From positions 1 through 33,024 of the IMG/VR virus record IMGVR_UViG_3300014499_000019: 33,024 nt of DNA, one strand, 5' to 3'. This stretch comes from a virus. Positions 12,973-20,420 of this stretch are shown in pieces (positions within the stretch are counted from its first letter, which is position 1; the number at the start of each line of letters is the position of its first letter). The notes beneath the pieces are model-generated. The model did not search any database, was not told the DNA's origin, and saw only the letters and a list, made by a program, of their open reading frames with translations. The position numbers were made by a program, and so were the translations under genes.

Positions 12973-15900
12973 TTGTCCACCATAAAGCTACCTCGCAAGA
13001 TCGATCTTCATGCTCAGCGCCGCGCAGTTGAAAAGGAACTGTGCGAGCGCAACCTTTCCGCGTTCATCCGCCGCGCGTGGCATGTGATAGAACCCGGGCA
13101 GCCTTACGTACACAACTGGCACATTGACCTGATATGCGCGCACCTCGAAGCCATTACGGATGGCGTCGTGCTTGAGGACGGCTCGCCTTATAACCGGCTG
13201 CTTATCAATGTGCCGCCTGGCCCGATGCGCCACGACTCGGTCGTCGAAACCGCTCGCGGCCAAGTTGCGCTCAGCGACGTTCGCATAGGCGACTTCGTAC
13301 TGACGCATATGGGGCGATACCGCGAGGTTTCGGCAGTCCACGACCAGGGCATTTTGCCTATCCTGCGCATCGTGACTAATTCGGGGCGCGTCACCCATGC
13401 CGCGCCATCGCATCCGTATCTTACGCCGTGCGGATGGGTAGACGCCAAAGACTTGAGTGTTGGCGACGTGCTAGCCGCAGTGAATCGCCATGAGGATAGA
13501 CCGGGCGTTCGAAGTATCCAGCCCGAAGAAGCACGCCTTCTTGGCTACCTCATAGGCGACGGCTCATTAACGCAAGCGACGGCTGGTTTTACGAATGCCG
13601 ATCGGGAAGTAATTGACGACTTCCGCGCTTGCGCCACTGCTCTCGGTTTTGAAACAGCCGAAAGTTGGCGCAATTCACATTGGCATGTTCGTTTGAATGG
13701 GCGAACGCGCGTCAAGGCGTGGCTTGCTGATCACGGACTTGTCGGCGCGAGTTCTTACACGAAACGGATTCCGGCCGCAGTTATGTCGGCATCCGTCGCA
13801 ACCTTGCGCGAATTTCTCGGCGCCTACTGGACTTGCGACGGGGGTTTCGACGTTAGGCCCATTGGATCGCGCGGATCAAAGTTCCGCGCCTATGCTACGA
13901 CGGTTAGCGAGGGGCTTGCGGATGACCTCGTTGCCGCGCTCGGCCTTGTCGGCATCGAGTCGCGCCTACGCCGTAAGGCGCGGCCGCTTGAAACTGCGTC
14001 GCAACCCGGCGGCGTCTATCGTTCATTCAGTATCGAAGTTCAGAACGAGGCCATGACCGCGCGTCTCGCTGACTTTGGCGGGTTGTGCTCGCGCAAGCGC
14101 GCGCTCGCGGAGCAATGCCGGCGCGGGTTCGATCGCCCGCTATGGAATGATGAAATCGTATCCATCGAGCAATCCGATCCATCTCATTGCCTTTGCCTGA
14201 CGGTCGAGGAGGACCATTCCTTCACATGTTCGGGCATTGCCGTAAAGAACTCGATGAAATCGCTAATATTGAATGTGTTTTGGCCTGCGTGGGAGTGGGG
14301 ACCGCGCAACATGCCGCATCTTCGGTATGTGTGCGCCGCGCATTCGCAAACCTTGGCGGTGCGCGATAGCACCAAAATGCGACGCCTCGTCCAGTCGGAC
14401 TGGTATCATGGATACTGGGGCGATCGCGTCAAACTCATGGGCGATCAAAACGCCAAAACGAAATTCGAGAACAGTGCGACGGGTTTCCGAGAGGCAATTG
14501 CGGCCGGTTCCATTACCGGCGCTCGCGGAGATCGGATTCTTTGTTTCCCGGCTGACGAACTTGTCCACTCCGAAGGAGGCTTATTTCCGATCGGCGCTCT
14601 TGTGCGCGATAGGTCAAAGGTGAAAGTCTGGTCTGCCGATCCGTTGACAGGGGAAACGACGCTAAAACGCATCGAAGGCTGGCATATAAACCCCGCCTCC
14701 GATCTTGTCGAAGTCACACTATCCGATGGCTCGACGTTTCAATGTACGCCAAATCATCGGATTTGGACGCGTTCAGGCTGGGTTGAGGCTGCGCTTTTGC
14801 AACCCGGTCACCGAGTTCCACGTTCGACCATCCCGGATCATGGCGATGGATTTCTTGTCAACGCCATATCTCCTAGCCAAAGCGCGTTGGCTTTCGGAAC
14901 TAGAAAATATCTCAAGGACTTGGGTATCGTTGAGCTTGCTATTTCGCACTTCCATTCCTTTGTGCATATAGCTAGTCTGCCTAATCCCTTCCGTTACGCT
15001 TTTCCAAGTTTTGCCACGCCTAATTTGTTCAATAGTTCCGCATTTCACACCGTATCTTTCCGCAAGTTCGTTGGCGTTGGCTCGGCTCGCGGCGATCGCG
15101 GCAGCATGCACGCGCGTAAGGATAGCGCCCGGACGCTTTTCAAGAAGCGGGAACGTTCCGTGTCGTTTGGCGTCCGCAATGTTCTGAGCGCGCGTTCCAT
15201 ATTCGAGGTTGTCAAGGCGCGCATTATCTCGTGTCCCGTCTCTGTGACAAACCTCTTGGCCTATTGGACACGGCCCTACAAAAGCGCGCAAAACCTCTTG
15301 ATGGACAAAGAGTTGCGTAGCGTGTCCAGCCCAACTGGCATTAAAACGCGGATATCCTTTAGTTTGGCTCAGTTTAAGGATTTTCTCGGGAATAGTAAGC
15401 GTTCCTCTCCCAGTTCGGTTAACGACGCGAGCATGGCTTTTGACGCGGCCAAGATCACTTACGCTGTAAAGCCCTTCAAAACCCTCGATAGGAATCCAGT
15501 TCTCGTTAGGAAGATCGGTCATCGTGCTGAAACCTTCTGCTTGACGGTACAGGACAACCATACATTCTTTGTGGGTAATGGGGAAGGTGTTCTTGTCGCC
15601 AATTGCGACGATCCCCATTCGGTCGAAGGCGCGGCGTCGGACGCCATGCGAAATACAACACTGGAATGGTTCACCGAGGCGGTCCCTACCCGTCTGAACA
15701 ACCCCGCGACGTCCGCTATTGTCGTCATCATGCAGCGGCTGCATGAGGAGGACGTGTCTGGCGTGATCCTGGAGCGCAAGGGCTATGCGGGGCTTTGGGA
15801 CGCCATCATTCTCCCGATGCGCTTCGAAGTGTGGCGGAAAAATCTCCCGACGAAACTCGGATATGTCGACCCGCGTGAAGTGGAAGGCGAGTTGCTATTC

Positions 15901-16707
15901 GAGGAGAGATTCAGCGAAAAGACCGTCACCGATCTTGAGAACTCGCTAGGCCCTTATGCTACTGCCGGCCAGCTTCAACAAACGCCAATGCCTCGTGGCG
16001 GCGGTATCATCAAGGATGAATGGTGGCGGAAATGGCCGGATAATCAGGAATACCCGCCATGTGATTATATTGTCGGTTCACTTGACACCGCATATACTGA
16101 AAAGCAGGAAAACGACTTTTCTGCGATGACGATATGGGGGGTTTTCACGACTTCGTCAAAGGCTACTCCAACGAAGGTTATCACGCGTGAGGGGCAAATC
16201 CTCTCATTCCAAGAGCGAGTTTATCAAGAAGGCGCACCGAATGTCGTCATGATATATGCTTGGCAAGAAAGGCTGGCATTTCCAAATCTAGTCGCTAAAG
16301 TTCTAAAAACATGTCGAGATTGTAGGGTCGACCATCTGCTTATAGAAAACAAAGCAGCTGGAATAAGTGTCGGGCAAGAGTTGCGCCAAGCCCTCGGATC
16401 GGGTTCATTCGGCATACAGCTTGTCGATCCACGCGGAGGCGATAAGGTCGCGCGTCTTTACAGCGTCCAGCATATTTTCTCGGAAATGATGGTTTGGGCT
16501 CCTGACAAAGAATGGGCGGAAATGGTAATAAGGCAAGTGTCGACGTTCCCGAAAGGAAAACACGACGACCTTGTCGACAGTTTATCACAAAGTTTACGTT
16601 ATTTAAGAGACACTGGCATGTTAACGCGTGCCGTCGAGCGCATGGACCAGATCGAACAGGACAGGATTTTCAAAGGGCGCACTCCTGCGCCGTTATATCC
16701 GGGGTAA
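12973..16707 (+). CDS. terL: Large terminase with two inteins (1244-aa precursor; 547-aa spliced ATPase-nuclease)
   Basis: The large terminase pumps DNA into the capsid with its ATPase and cuts it with an RNase H-like nuclease. With both inteins removed the protein would be 547 residues, the usual size. The joins rebuild the Walker A loop VPPG/SMKS (13221/14251) and the Walker B stretch DRIL/CDDPHSVEG (14541/15604). The nuclease acids are visible in GSLDTAY (about 16084), LLIENKAAG (about 16342) and KHDDLVDS (about 16561). It starts with TTG; no better start is available after the preceding stop. Unless both inteins splice, the ATPase motifs are broken and the phage cannot package, so splicing must be efficient or regulated. 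The 3' third is AT-richer than the inteins. Confidence 0.93.
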   Translation: MSTIKLPRKIDLHAQRRAVEKELCERNLSAFIRRAWHVIEPGQPYVHNWHIDLICAHLEAITDGVVLEDGSPYNRLLINVPPGPMRHDSVVETARGQVALSDVRIGDFVLTHMGRYREVSAVHDQGILPILRIVTNSGRVTHAAPSHPYLTPCGWVDAKDLSVGDVLAAVNRHEDRPGVRSIQPEEARLLGYLIGDGSLTQATAGFTNADREVIDDFRACATALGFETAESWRNSHWHVRLNGRTRVKAWLADHGLVGASSYTKRIPAAVMSASVATLREFLGAYWTCDGGFDVRPIGSRGSKFRAYATTVSEGLADDLVAALGLVGIESRLRRKARPLETASQPGGVYRSFSIEVQNEAMTARLADFGGLCSRKRALAEQCRRGFDRPLWNDEIVSIEQSDPSHCLCLTVEEDHSFTCSGIAVKNSMKSLILNVFWPAWEWGPRNMPHLRYVCAAHSQTLAVRDSTKMRRLVQSDWYHGYWGDRVKLMGDQNAKTKFENSATGFREAIAAGSITGARGDRILCFPADELVHSEGGLFPIGALVRDRSKVKVWSADPLTGETTLKRIEGWHINPASDLVEVTLSDGSTFQCTPNHRIWTRSGWVEAALLQPGHRVPRSTIPDHGDGFLVNAISPSQSALAFGTRKYLKDLGIVELAISHFHSFVHIASLPNPFRYAFPSFATPNLFNSSAFHTVSFRKFVGVGSARGDRGSMHARKDSARTLFKKRERSVSFGVRNVLSARSIFEVVKARIISCPVSVTNLLAYWTRPYKSAQNLLMDKELRSVSSPTGIKTRISFSLAQFKDFLGNSKRSSPSSVNDASMAFDAAKITYAVKPFKTLDRNPVLVRKIGHRAETFCLTVQDNHTFFVGNGEGVLVANCDDPHSVEGAASDAMRNTTLEWFTEAVPTRLNNPATSAIVVIMQRLHEEDVSGVILERKGYAGLWDAIILPMRFEVWRKNLPTKLGYVDPREVEGELLFEERFSEKTVTDLENSLGPYATAGQLQQTPMPRGGGIIKDEWWRKWPDNQEYPPCDYIVGSLDTAYTEKQENDFSAMTIWGVFTTSSKATPTKVITREGQILSFQERVYQEGAPNVVMIYAWQERLAFPNLVAKVLKTCRDCRVDHLLIENKAAGISVGQELRQALGSGSFGIQLVDPRGGDKVARLYSVQHIFSEMMVWAPDKEWAEMVIRQVSTFPKGKHDDLVDSLSQSLRYLRDTGMLTRAVERMDQIEQDRIFKGRTPAPLYPG
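13222..14250 (+). other. Intein 1 (343 aa) with LAGLIDADG endonuclease, at Walker A
   Basis: An in-frame protein intron of residues 84-426. Block A begins P-M-R-H-D-S-V-V with Pro where Cys/Ser is usual; block B is GRVTHAAPSHPYLT (His present, usual Thr replaced by Ala); LLGYLIGDG and LGAYWTCDGG are the two LAGLIDADG helices; block F is CLCLTVEEDHSF with Cys at the usual Asp position; block G ends AVKN before Ser. The endonuclease would cut intein-free terL at the Walker A codons. The ends are set by the restored PPG-SMKS motif. Confidence 0.9.
14542..15603 (+). other. Intein 2 (354 aa), splicing domain without in-frame endonuclease, at Walker B
   Basis: Residues 524-877 form the intein. Block A is CFPADELVHSEGG (Cys1), block B is GSTFQCTPNHRIWT with the TxxH pair intact, block F is TFCLTVQDNHTFF and block G ends VLVAN followed by Cys. 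The penultimate His is replaced by Ala. The about 250 residues between blocks B and F match no homing endonuclease in this frame and look like nonsense sequence; that DNA encodes an HNH endonuclease on the other strand. The ends restore DRIL-CDDPHSVEG. Confidence 0.9.
14773..15522 (-). CDS. NUMOD4-HNH homing endonuclease encoded antisense inside intein 2 (249 aa)
   Basis: On the minus strand, ATG at 15522 with AGAAGG about ten bases upstream opens a 249-residue protein. NENWIPIEGFEGLYSVSDLG (residues 6-25) is a NUMOD4 motif. VHQEVLRAFVG ... CHRDGTRDNARLDNLEYGT (about 73-110) is an HNH_3 domain with H93 and N105 in place. Two tandem helix-turn-helix repeats follow, ELAERYGVKCGTIEQIRRG and ALARRYGVDKKSIAMIRDG, each ending in a W-x-S-V-T segment typical of NUMOD-type DNA-binding repeats. 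The gene lies wholly inside the intein, in codon register with terL, so each strand must avoid TTA, CTA and TCA codons. It would be expressed as antisense RNA to terL. The frame stays open upstream to 15744, but the ribosome site and domain start favour 15522. Confidence 0.9.
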   Translation of the reverse strand: MTDLPNENWIPIEGFEGLYSVSDLGRVKSHARVVNRTGRGTLTIPEKILKLSQTKGYPRFNASWAGHATQLFVHQEVLRAFVGPCPIGQEVCHRDGTRDNARLDNLEYGTRAQNIADAKRHGTFPLLEKRPGAILTRVHAAAIAASRANANELAERYGVKCGTIEQIRRGKTWKSVTEGIRQTSYMHKGMEVRNSKLNDTQVLEIFSSSESQRALARRYGVDKKSIAMIRDGRTWNSVTGLQKRSLNPA

Positions 16708-16766
16708 GTGACAACGCGTGTATTTTCCGCTATTGAGATGCAGGATAGTGCCGCTAAGGGTTAGCA

Positions 16767-19094
16767 ATGGGCCTCGTTCCAGATCGGGTCGACACAATAC
16801 GGCAGGATGCGCCGCCGCAACAGGTCTTCAATGGCGGCGGCGTCGAGGTCACCCTTGGGGATATTCTAGGCATCGGTGACGGCGACACGCCAGAGACCAA
16901 TGAGCGCGGCGATGTCATCCGTATCCAGCATGGCGATGGATCGGTAACGGTCTCTCTTGACGGGAACCCCCTTCAAAAAGCCGCCAATGAAAATCAAAAC
17001 GGCTGGTTTGATAATCTGGTCGACAAGATCGATGATGCGGAACTGTCGCGCATCTGCGATGATCTGCTTCGCGGGATCGAAGAGGACCAGAATTCCCGCA
17101 ACGATTGGCTAGAGGAACGCGCACAAGGCATTCGCCTACTGGGCTTGAAAATCGAAATCCCAGGTATCCAAGGCGCAAGTGATGGCGCGCCGATCGAAGG
17201 CATGAGCAAGGTGCGCCATCCTCTTTTGCAGGAAGCTGTTCTACGTTTCCAAGCCAATGCGCGTTCTGAATTGCTTCCGACCGATGGCCCCGTAAAGGTT
17301 CGCAATGACGATAACAACGCCGATTTGAGCGAGGACACGTTAGCCGACGATCTCGAAAAGGACGCGAATCATTACCTAACGGTCACGGCTACAGAATATT
17401 ACCCGGATACGGACCGGATGCTTTTGATGCTCGGATTTGGGGGGACGAGCTTCAAGAAGGTGTTCTTCTGCCCTCTACGCAATCGGCCCGTCTCGGAGAG
17501 CGTCGACGCCGAGGACCTTATTGTCAACAATTCCGCAACTGATTTGGCTAATGCTCGCCGCATTACTCATCGCGTGTTCATGCGACCAAGCGTCGTCAAG
17601 CGACTGCAAATCCTGGGGGTTTATCGTGATATCGATCTTTCGACGCCATTAGCCCCAAAGCTGGACGTCGCGAGAGAAGAAAGGCAATCGCAGCAAGGCA
17701 TTACTCCGAGTGCAATGCGGCCTGACGATCGGGATCGCGAGATTTACGAGTGCTATTGTGAACTGGACGTAAAGGGACTTGAGCACAAACGACGTGGCAA
17801 GGAAACTGGCCTAGAAATCCCGTACCGGGTTACTATCGACCTGTCCAGTCGTCAGGTTCTATCGATTACACACAACTATGATGAGGATGATAAGGATCTC
17901 CCGACCGCAAAAACGGTATTCGTCAAATATACATTCGTTCCTGGCTTGGGTTTCTACGATATTGGTTTGCTTCATATATTGGGGAACACGACGAATGCTC
18001 TAACTGCCGTCTGGCGGGAATTGCTTGATGCTGGAATGTATGCGTGCTTTCCAGGATTCCTTTTCGCCAAGAGCGGCTTGAGGCAAAATACCAACATTTT
18101 TCGCGTTCCGCCCGGCGGCGGCGCTGAGGTGAATACAAACGGTATGCCGATCAGCGACGCTATCATGCCGTTGCCGTACAAAGAACCGTCGCCGGCTCTC
18201 ATGCAATTGTCCGAAAGCATGGCCGAAACCGGGATGCGCGTGGGAGGGACGGCAGAGGCGCAAGTCGGCGAAGGTCGCGCGGATGCGCCGGTAGGCACAA
18301 CGCTAGCCATGATCGATATGGCGACGAAGGTTTTGAACGCCGTCCACAAACGGATGCACGCTGCGCAAGCCGAAGAATTTCGTTTGCTGCTACAATGTTT
18401 TCGAGAAAATCCGTTGTCGTTCTGGCAGTCTAACAAGCGGCCAGCGCGAAAATGGGATGAAGCCACATTCTTAAAGGCGCTTGAGGATCACGAATTGACG
18501 CCGCAAGCCGATCCGAATACGGCTAGCCATACGCAGCGCGTGATGAAGATCATGGGATTGAAGCAACTTCAAGCGGCGAATCCGAATTTGTATGATCCCG
18601 TAGCTGTCGACAAAGCCGCGCTCGGCGCGCTCGGATGGAGCAACCCCGAGCAGTTTCTTGCCCCTCCGCAGGCATTGCAGCAGAAGCCGCCAGAGATGCA
18701 ACAGAAAGAGGCGGAACTGGCAATCAAGCAGCAAGATGCTAAATCGAAGCAGATGCTTGCTCAGGCCAAGGTCGACGAAGCTAAGGCGCGGGTTAAGACC
18801 ATGGAAACAAAGGCTCCCGAGGCGTCTGGTAAGGGGGAAGGTAAGGGCGGCTTGATGCCGGTCGACGTTCTAAACGCCCGCACGGATGCACAGAACGCGG
18901 ACACAAAGGCGCATGATGTCCAGATCAAGGGCGCTGACATGCTTCTGCGCGCGAAGAACGATGCCGAGGATCGCCGCAGCCGTGAACAGCTTGAACTCTT
19001 GCAACTCGCCAAAGAAATCGTGCTTCACCCGCAAGACCAAGAAGCGGTAAGCCCGATTGTAAAAAAAGCCGAAAAGGAAGGGGACAGCAAATGA
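16767..19094 (+). CDS. Portal protein (775 aa)
   Basis: Forms the dodecameric ring at one capsid vertex through which DNA enters. The order terminase-portal, the length (similar to podovirus P22-like portals) and segments such as VRHPLLQEAVLRFQANARSE, then LLPTDGPVK, and the helix region AEAQVGEGRADAPVGTTLAM then NAVHKRMHAAQAEEF support the call. The C-terminal about 130 residues are Gln/Lys/Ala-rich coiled coil (about 630-775), as in barrel-type portals. Start ATG 16767 follows AAGGG. The second TnpB element starts right after its stop and leaves it intact. Confidence 0.87.
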   Translation: MGLVPDRVDTIRQDAPPQQVFNGGGVEVTLGDILGIGDGDTPETNERGDVIRIQHGDGSVTVSLDGNPLQKAANENQNGWFDNLVDKIDDAELSRICDDLLRGIEEDQNSRNDWLEERAQGIRLLGLKIEIPGIQGASDGAPIEGMSKVRHPLLQEAVLRFQANARSELLPTDGPVKVRNDDNNADLSEDTLADDLEKDANHYLTVTATEYYPDTDRMLLMLGFGGTSFKKVFFCPLRNRPVSESVDAEDLIVNNSATDLANARRITHRVFMRPSVVKRLQILGVYRDIDLSTPLAPKLDVAREERQSQQGITPSAMRPDDRDREIYECYCELDVKGLEHKRRGKETGLEIPYRVTIDLSSRQVLSITHNYDEDDKDLPTAKTVFVKYTFVPGLGFYDIGLLHILGNTTNALTAVWRELLDAGMYACFPGFLFAKSGLRQNTNIFRVPPGGGAEVNTNGMPISDAIMPLPYKEPSPALMQLSESMAETGMRVGGTAEAQVGEGRADAPVGTTLAMIDMATKVLNAVHKRMHAAQAEEFRLLLQCFRENPLSFWQSNKRPARKWDEATFLKALEDHELTPQADPNTASHTQRVMKIMGLKQLQAANPNLYDPVAVDKAALGALGWSNPEQFLAPPQALQQKPPEMQQKEAELAIKQQDAKSKQMLAQAKVDEAKARVKTMETKAPEASGKGEGKGGLMPVDVLNARTDAQNADTKAHDVQIKGADMLLRAKNDAEDRRSREQLELLQLAKEIVLHPQDQEAVSPIVKKAEKEGDSK

Positions 19095-19229
19095 CCCTAA
19101 TAACAGCGAGCGCAAGCCCCGTCCTTCATGGCGGGGATAGCGAGCCTTGCAATGTTTGATGAAACCGTTTATATAGATCGGGCCGAAGCGGTGTTATCAG
19201 CACGCGCCCCGGCCCTATGCGAGAGCCCG

Positions 19230-20312
19230 ATGAAACCGGACAATGCGCCTGAGACGCATATACAGCGTCAGACCATTACTTTCAAGTTTCGTTTGCGAGA
19301 TAGGCACGCCGCCGAACTCAATCGGCAAGCGCGGGCTGTGAACTATGTCTGGAACTACGTCAACGAGACGCAGCAGAAAGCGGCCCGCGCGCATCGAAAA
19401 TGGCTAACCGCCTTCGATCTTCAGCGTCTCACCAACGGCGCGTCGAAGGAACTCGATATCCACGCGCACACAATCCAGAGGGTATGCCGCGCTTACGACG
19501 ACGCGAGGAAGACGCACAAAAAGGCGTGGCTGCGCTGGCGTGGCCGGAAGTCGCTCGGCTGGGTTCCTTTCAACACCGGGCACGTCAGCTTCGATGGTGC
19601 GGACTTCAAGTTTCGCGGCGTCGCCTACACGCCTATGCACTTGCGCGACCTTAAGCCGGGCGTGAAGATCGGGGCGGGGTCTTTCAACCAAGATGCGTGC
19701 GGCCACTGGTTTCTGAATATTCCGGTCGAAGTCGAATGCGCCCTGAGCGCTCCGTTGTCCAGCGTTGGCATAGACCTTGGCTTGCACACGATGGCGACGC
19801 TTTCGACCGGGGAGAAGATCGAAGCGCCGCGCTTGTATCGCGCGTCCGAAGAAAAGCTAGGAACAGCACAACGGGCTCGCAAAACGAAACGCGCGAGAGC
19901 TATCCACGCCAAGGTCGCCAACCGCCGCAAGGATTTCCTTCACAAGGCGTCGGCAAAAATAGCCAAACAATTCGGGCTCATCATAGTCGGTGATGTCAGT
20001 CCGTCGAAACTCGCGAAGACCAACATGGCAAAGAGCGTGCTCGATGCCGGATGGTCGGGTTTCAAAAACATGCTCTCGTACAAAGCGAATTATCGCGGCG
20101 GGGCCATGGTTGAAGTCTCTGAGCGATATAGTTCCCAAACCTGTTCGGCGTGCGGATCACTTCCGCCGTCGAGGCCGAAAGGTATCGCAGGGCTTGGAAT
20201 AAGGCGCTGGACTTGTGACGAATGCGGCGCGATTCATGATCGCGACGTAAACGCTGCAAGAAACATCGTCCGTGCGGGGCTGCGCACGCTCGTAGGAGGA
20301 GCCCATGTCTGA
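19230..20312 (+). CDS. tnpB: TnpB-like RNA-guided nuclease, second subfamily (360 aa)
   Basis: The start at 19230 (MKPDNAPETHIQRQ) has GAGAG five bases upstream; longer starts at 19128 and 19152 would lie in or just past the left-end hairpin and are unlikely. RuvC residues are D182 (VGIDLGL), D255 (IIVGDVSPSKL) and D339 (HDRDVNAARN); the middle acid is Asp instead of the common Glu. The zinc ribbon has CSAC (305-308) and CDEC (329-332), and MAKSVLDAGWSGFKNML is the typical core of this subfamily. The protein shares little sequence with the TnpB at 2478. Activity is likely but the Glu-to-Asp change leaves it open. Confidence 0.9.
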   Translation: MKPDNAPETHIQRQTITFKFRLRDRHAAELNRQARAVNYVWNYVNETQQKAARAHRKWLTAFDLQRLTNGASKELDIHAHTIQRVCRAYDDARKTHKKAWLRWRGRKSLGWVPFNTGHVSFDGADFKFRGVAYTPMHLRDLKPGVKIGAGSFNQDACGHWFLNIPVEVECALSAPLSSVGIDLGLHTMATLSTGEKIEAPRLYRASEEKLGTAQRARKTKRARAIHAKVANRRKDFLHKASAKIAKQFGLIIVGDVSPSKLAKTNMAKSVLDAGWSGFKNMLSYKANYRGGAMVEVSERYSSQTCSACGSLPPSRPKGIAGLGIRRWTCDECGAIHDRDVNAARNIVRAGLRTLVGGAHV

Positions 20313-20322
20313 ATCTGGGAAG

Positions 20323-20342
20323 CCCCGGACTTCAGGCCGGGG
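20323..20342. repeat. Right-end hairpin of TnpB element 2
   Basis: CCCCGG (20323-20328) and CCGGGG (20337-20342) flank the loop ACTTCAGG. A guide RNA would run through it into the bases after 20342. Downstream, CGGATA (20362-20367) and TATCCG (20384-20389) form another small inverted repeat of unknown role. No gene is seen in 20313-20420. Confidence 0.6.
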
Positions 20343-20420
20343 AGCAGTCACCCTCGTTCTTCGGATAGACAAACCTCTGCAAATATCCGATAATAAGCGC
20401 GGAAACCAAGGACTTGCGCC

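Larger units (their letters stand above)
19117..20342 (+). mobile_element. IS200/IS605-type TnpB-only element, copy 2
   Basis: One tnpB gene between subterminal hairpins: CCCCG...CGGGG (19117-19136) on the left and CCCCGG-N8-CCGGGG (20323-20342) on the right, 11 bases past the tnpB stop. No tnpA is present. The left hairpin and the following GGGATAGCG resemble the 5' end of element 1, though the proteins are very different. It lies in the gap between the portal gene and a structural gene and breaks nothing. Exact target bases cannot be set. Confidence 0.68.

Noticed and set aside
14773-15522. Sense-strand linker of intein 2 as its own endonuclease domain
   Set aside because: No LAGLIDADG, HNH or GIY-YIG motif in the terL frame there, while the minus strand has clear NUMOD4 and HNH motifs.
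12973-16707. Frameshifted or fused large terminase
   Set aside because: The extra length is explained exactly by two inteins whose removal restores Walker A and Walker B without any frame change.
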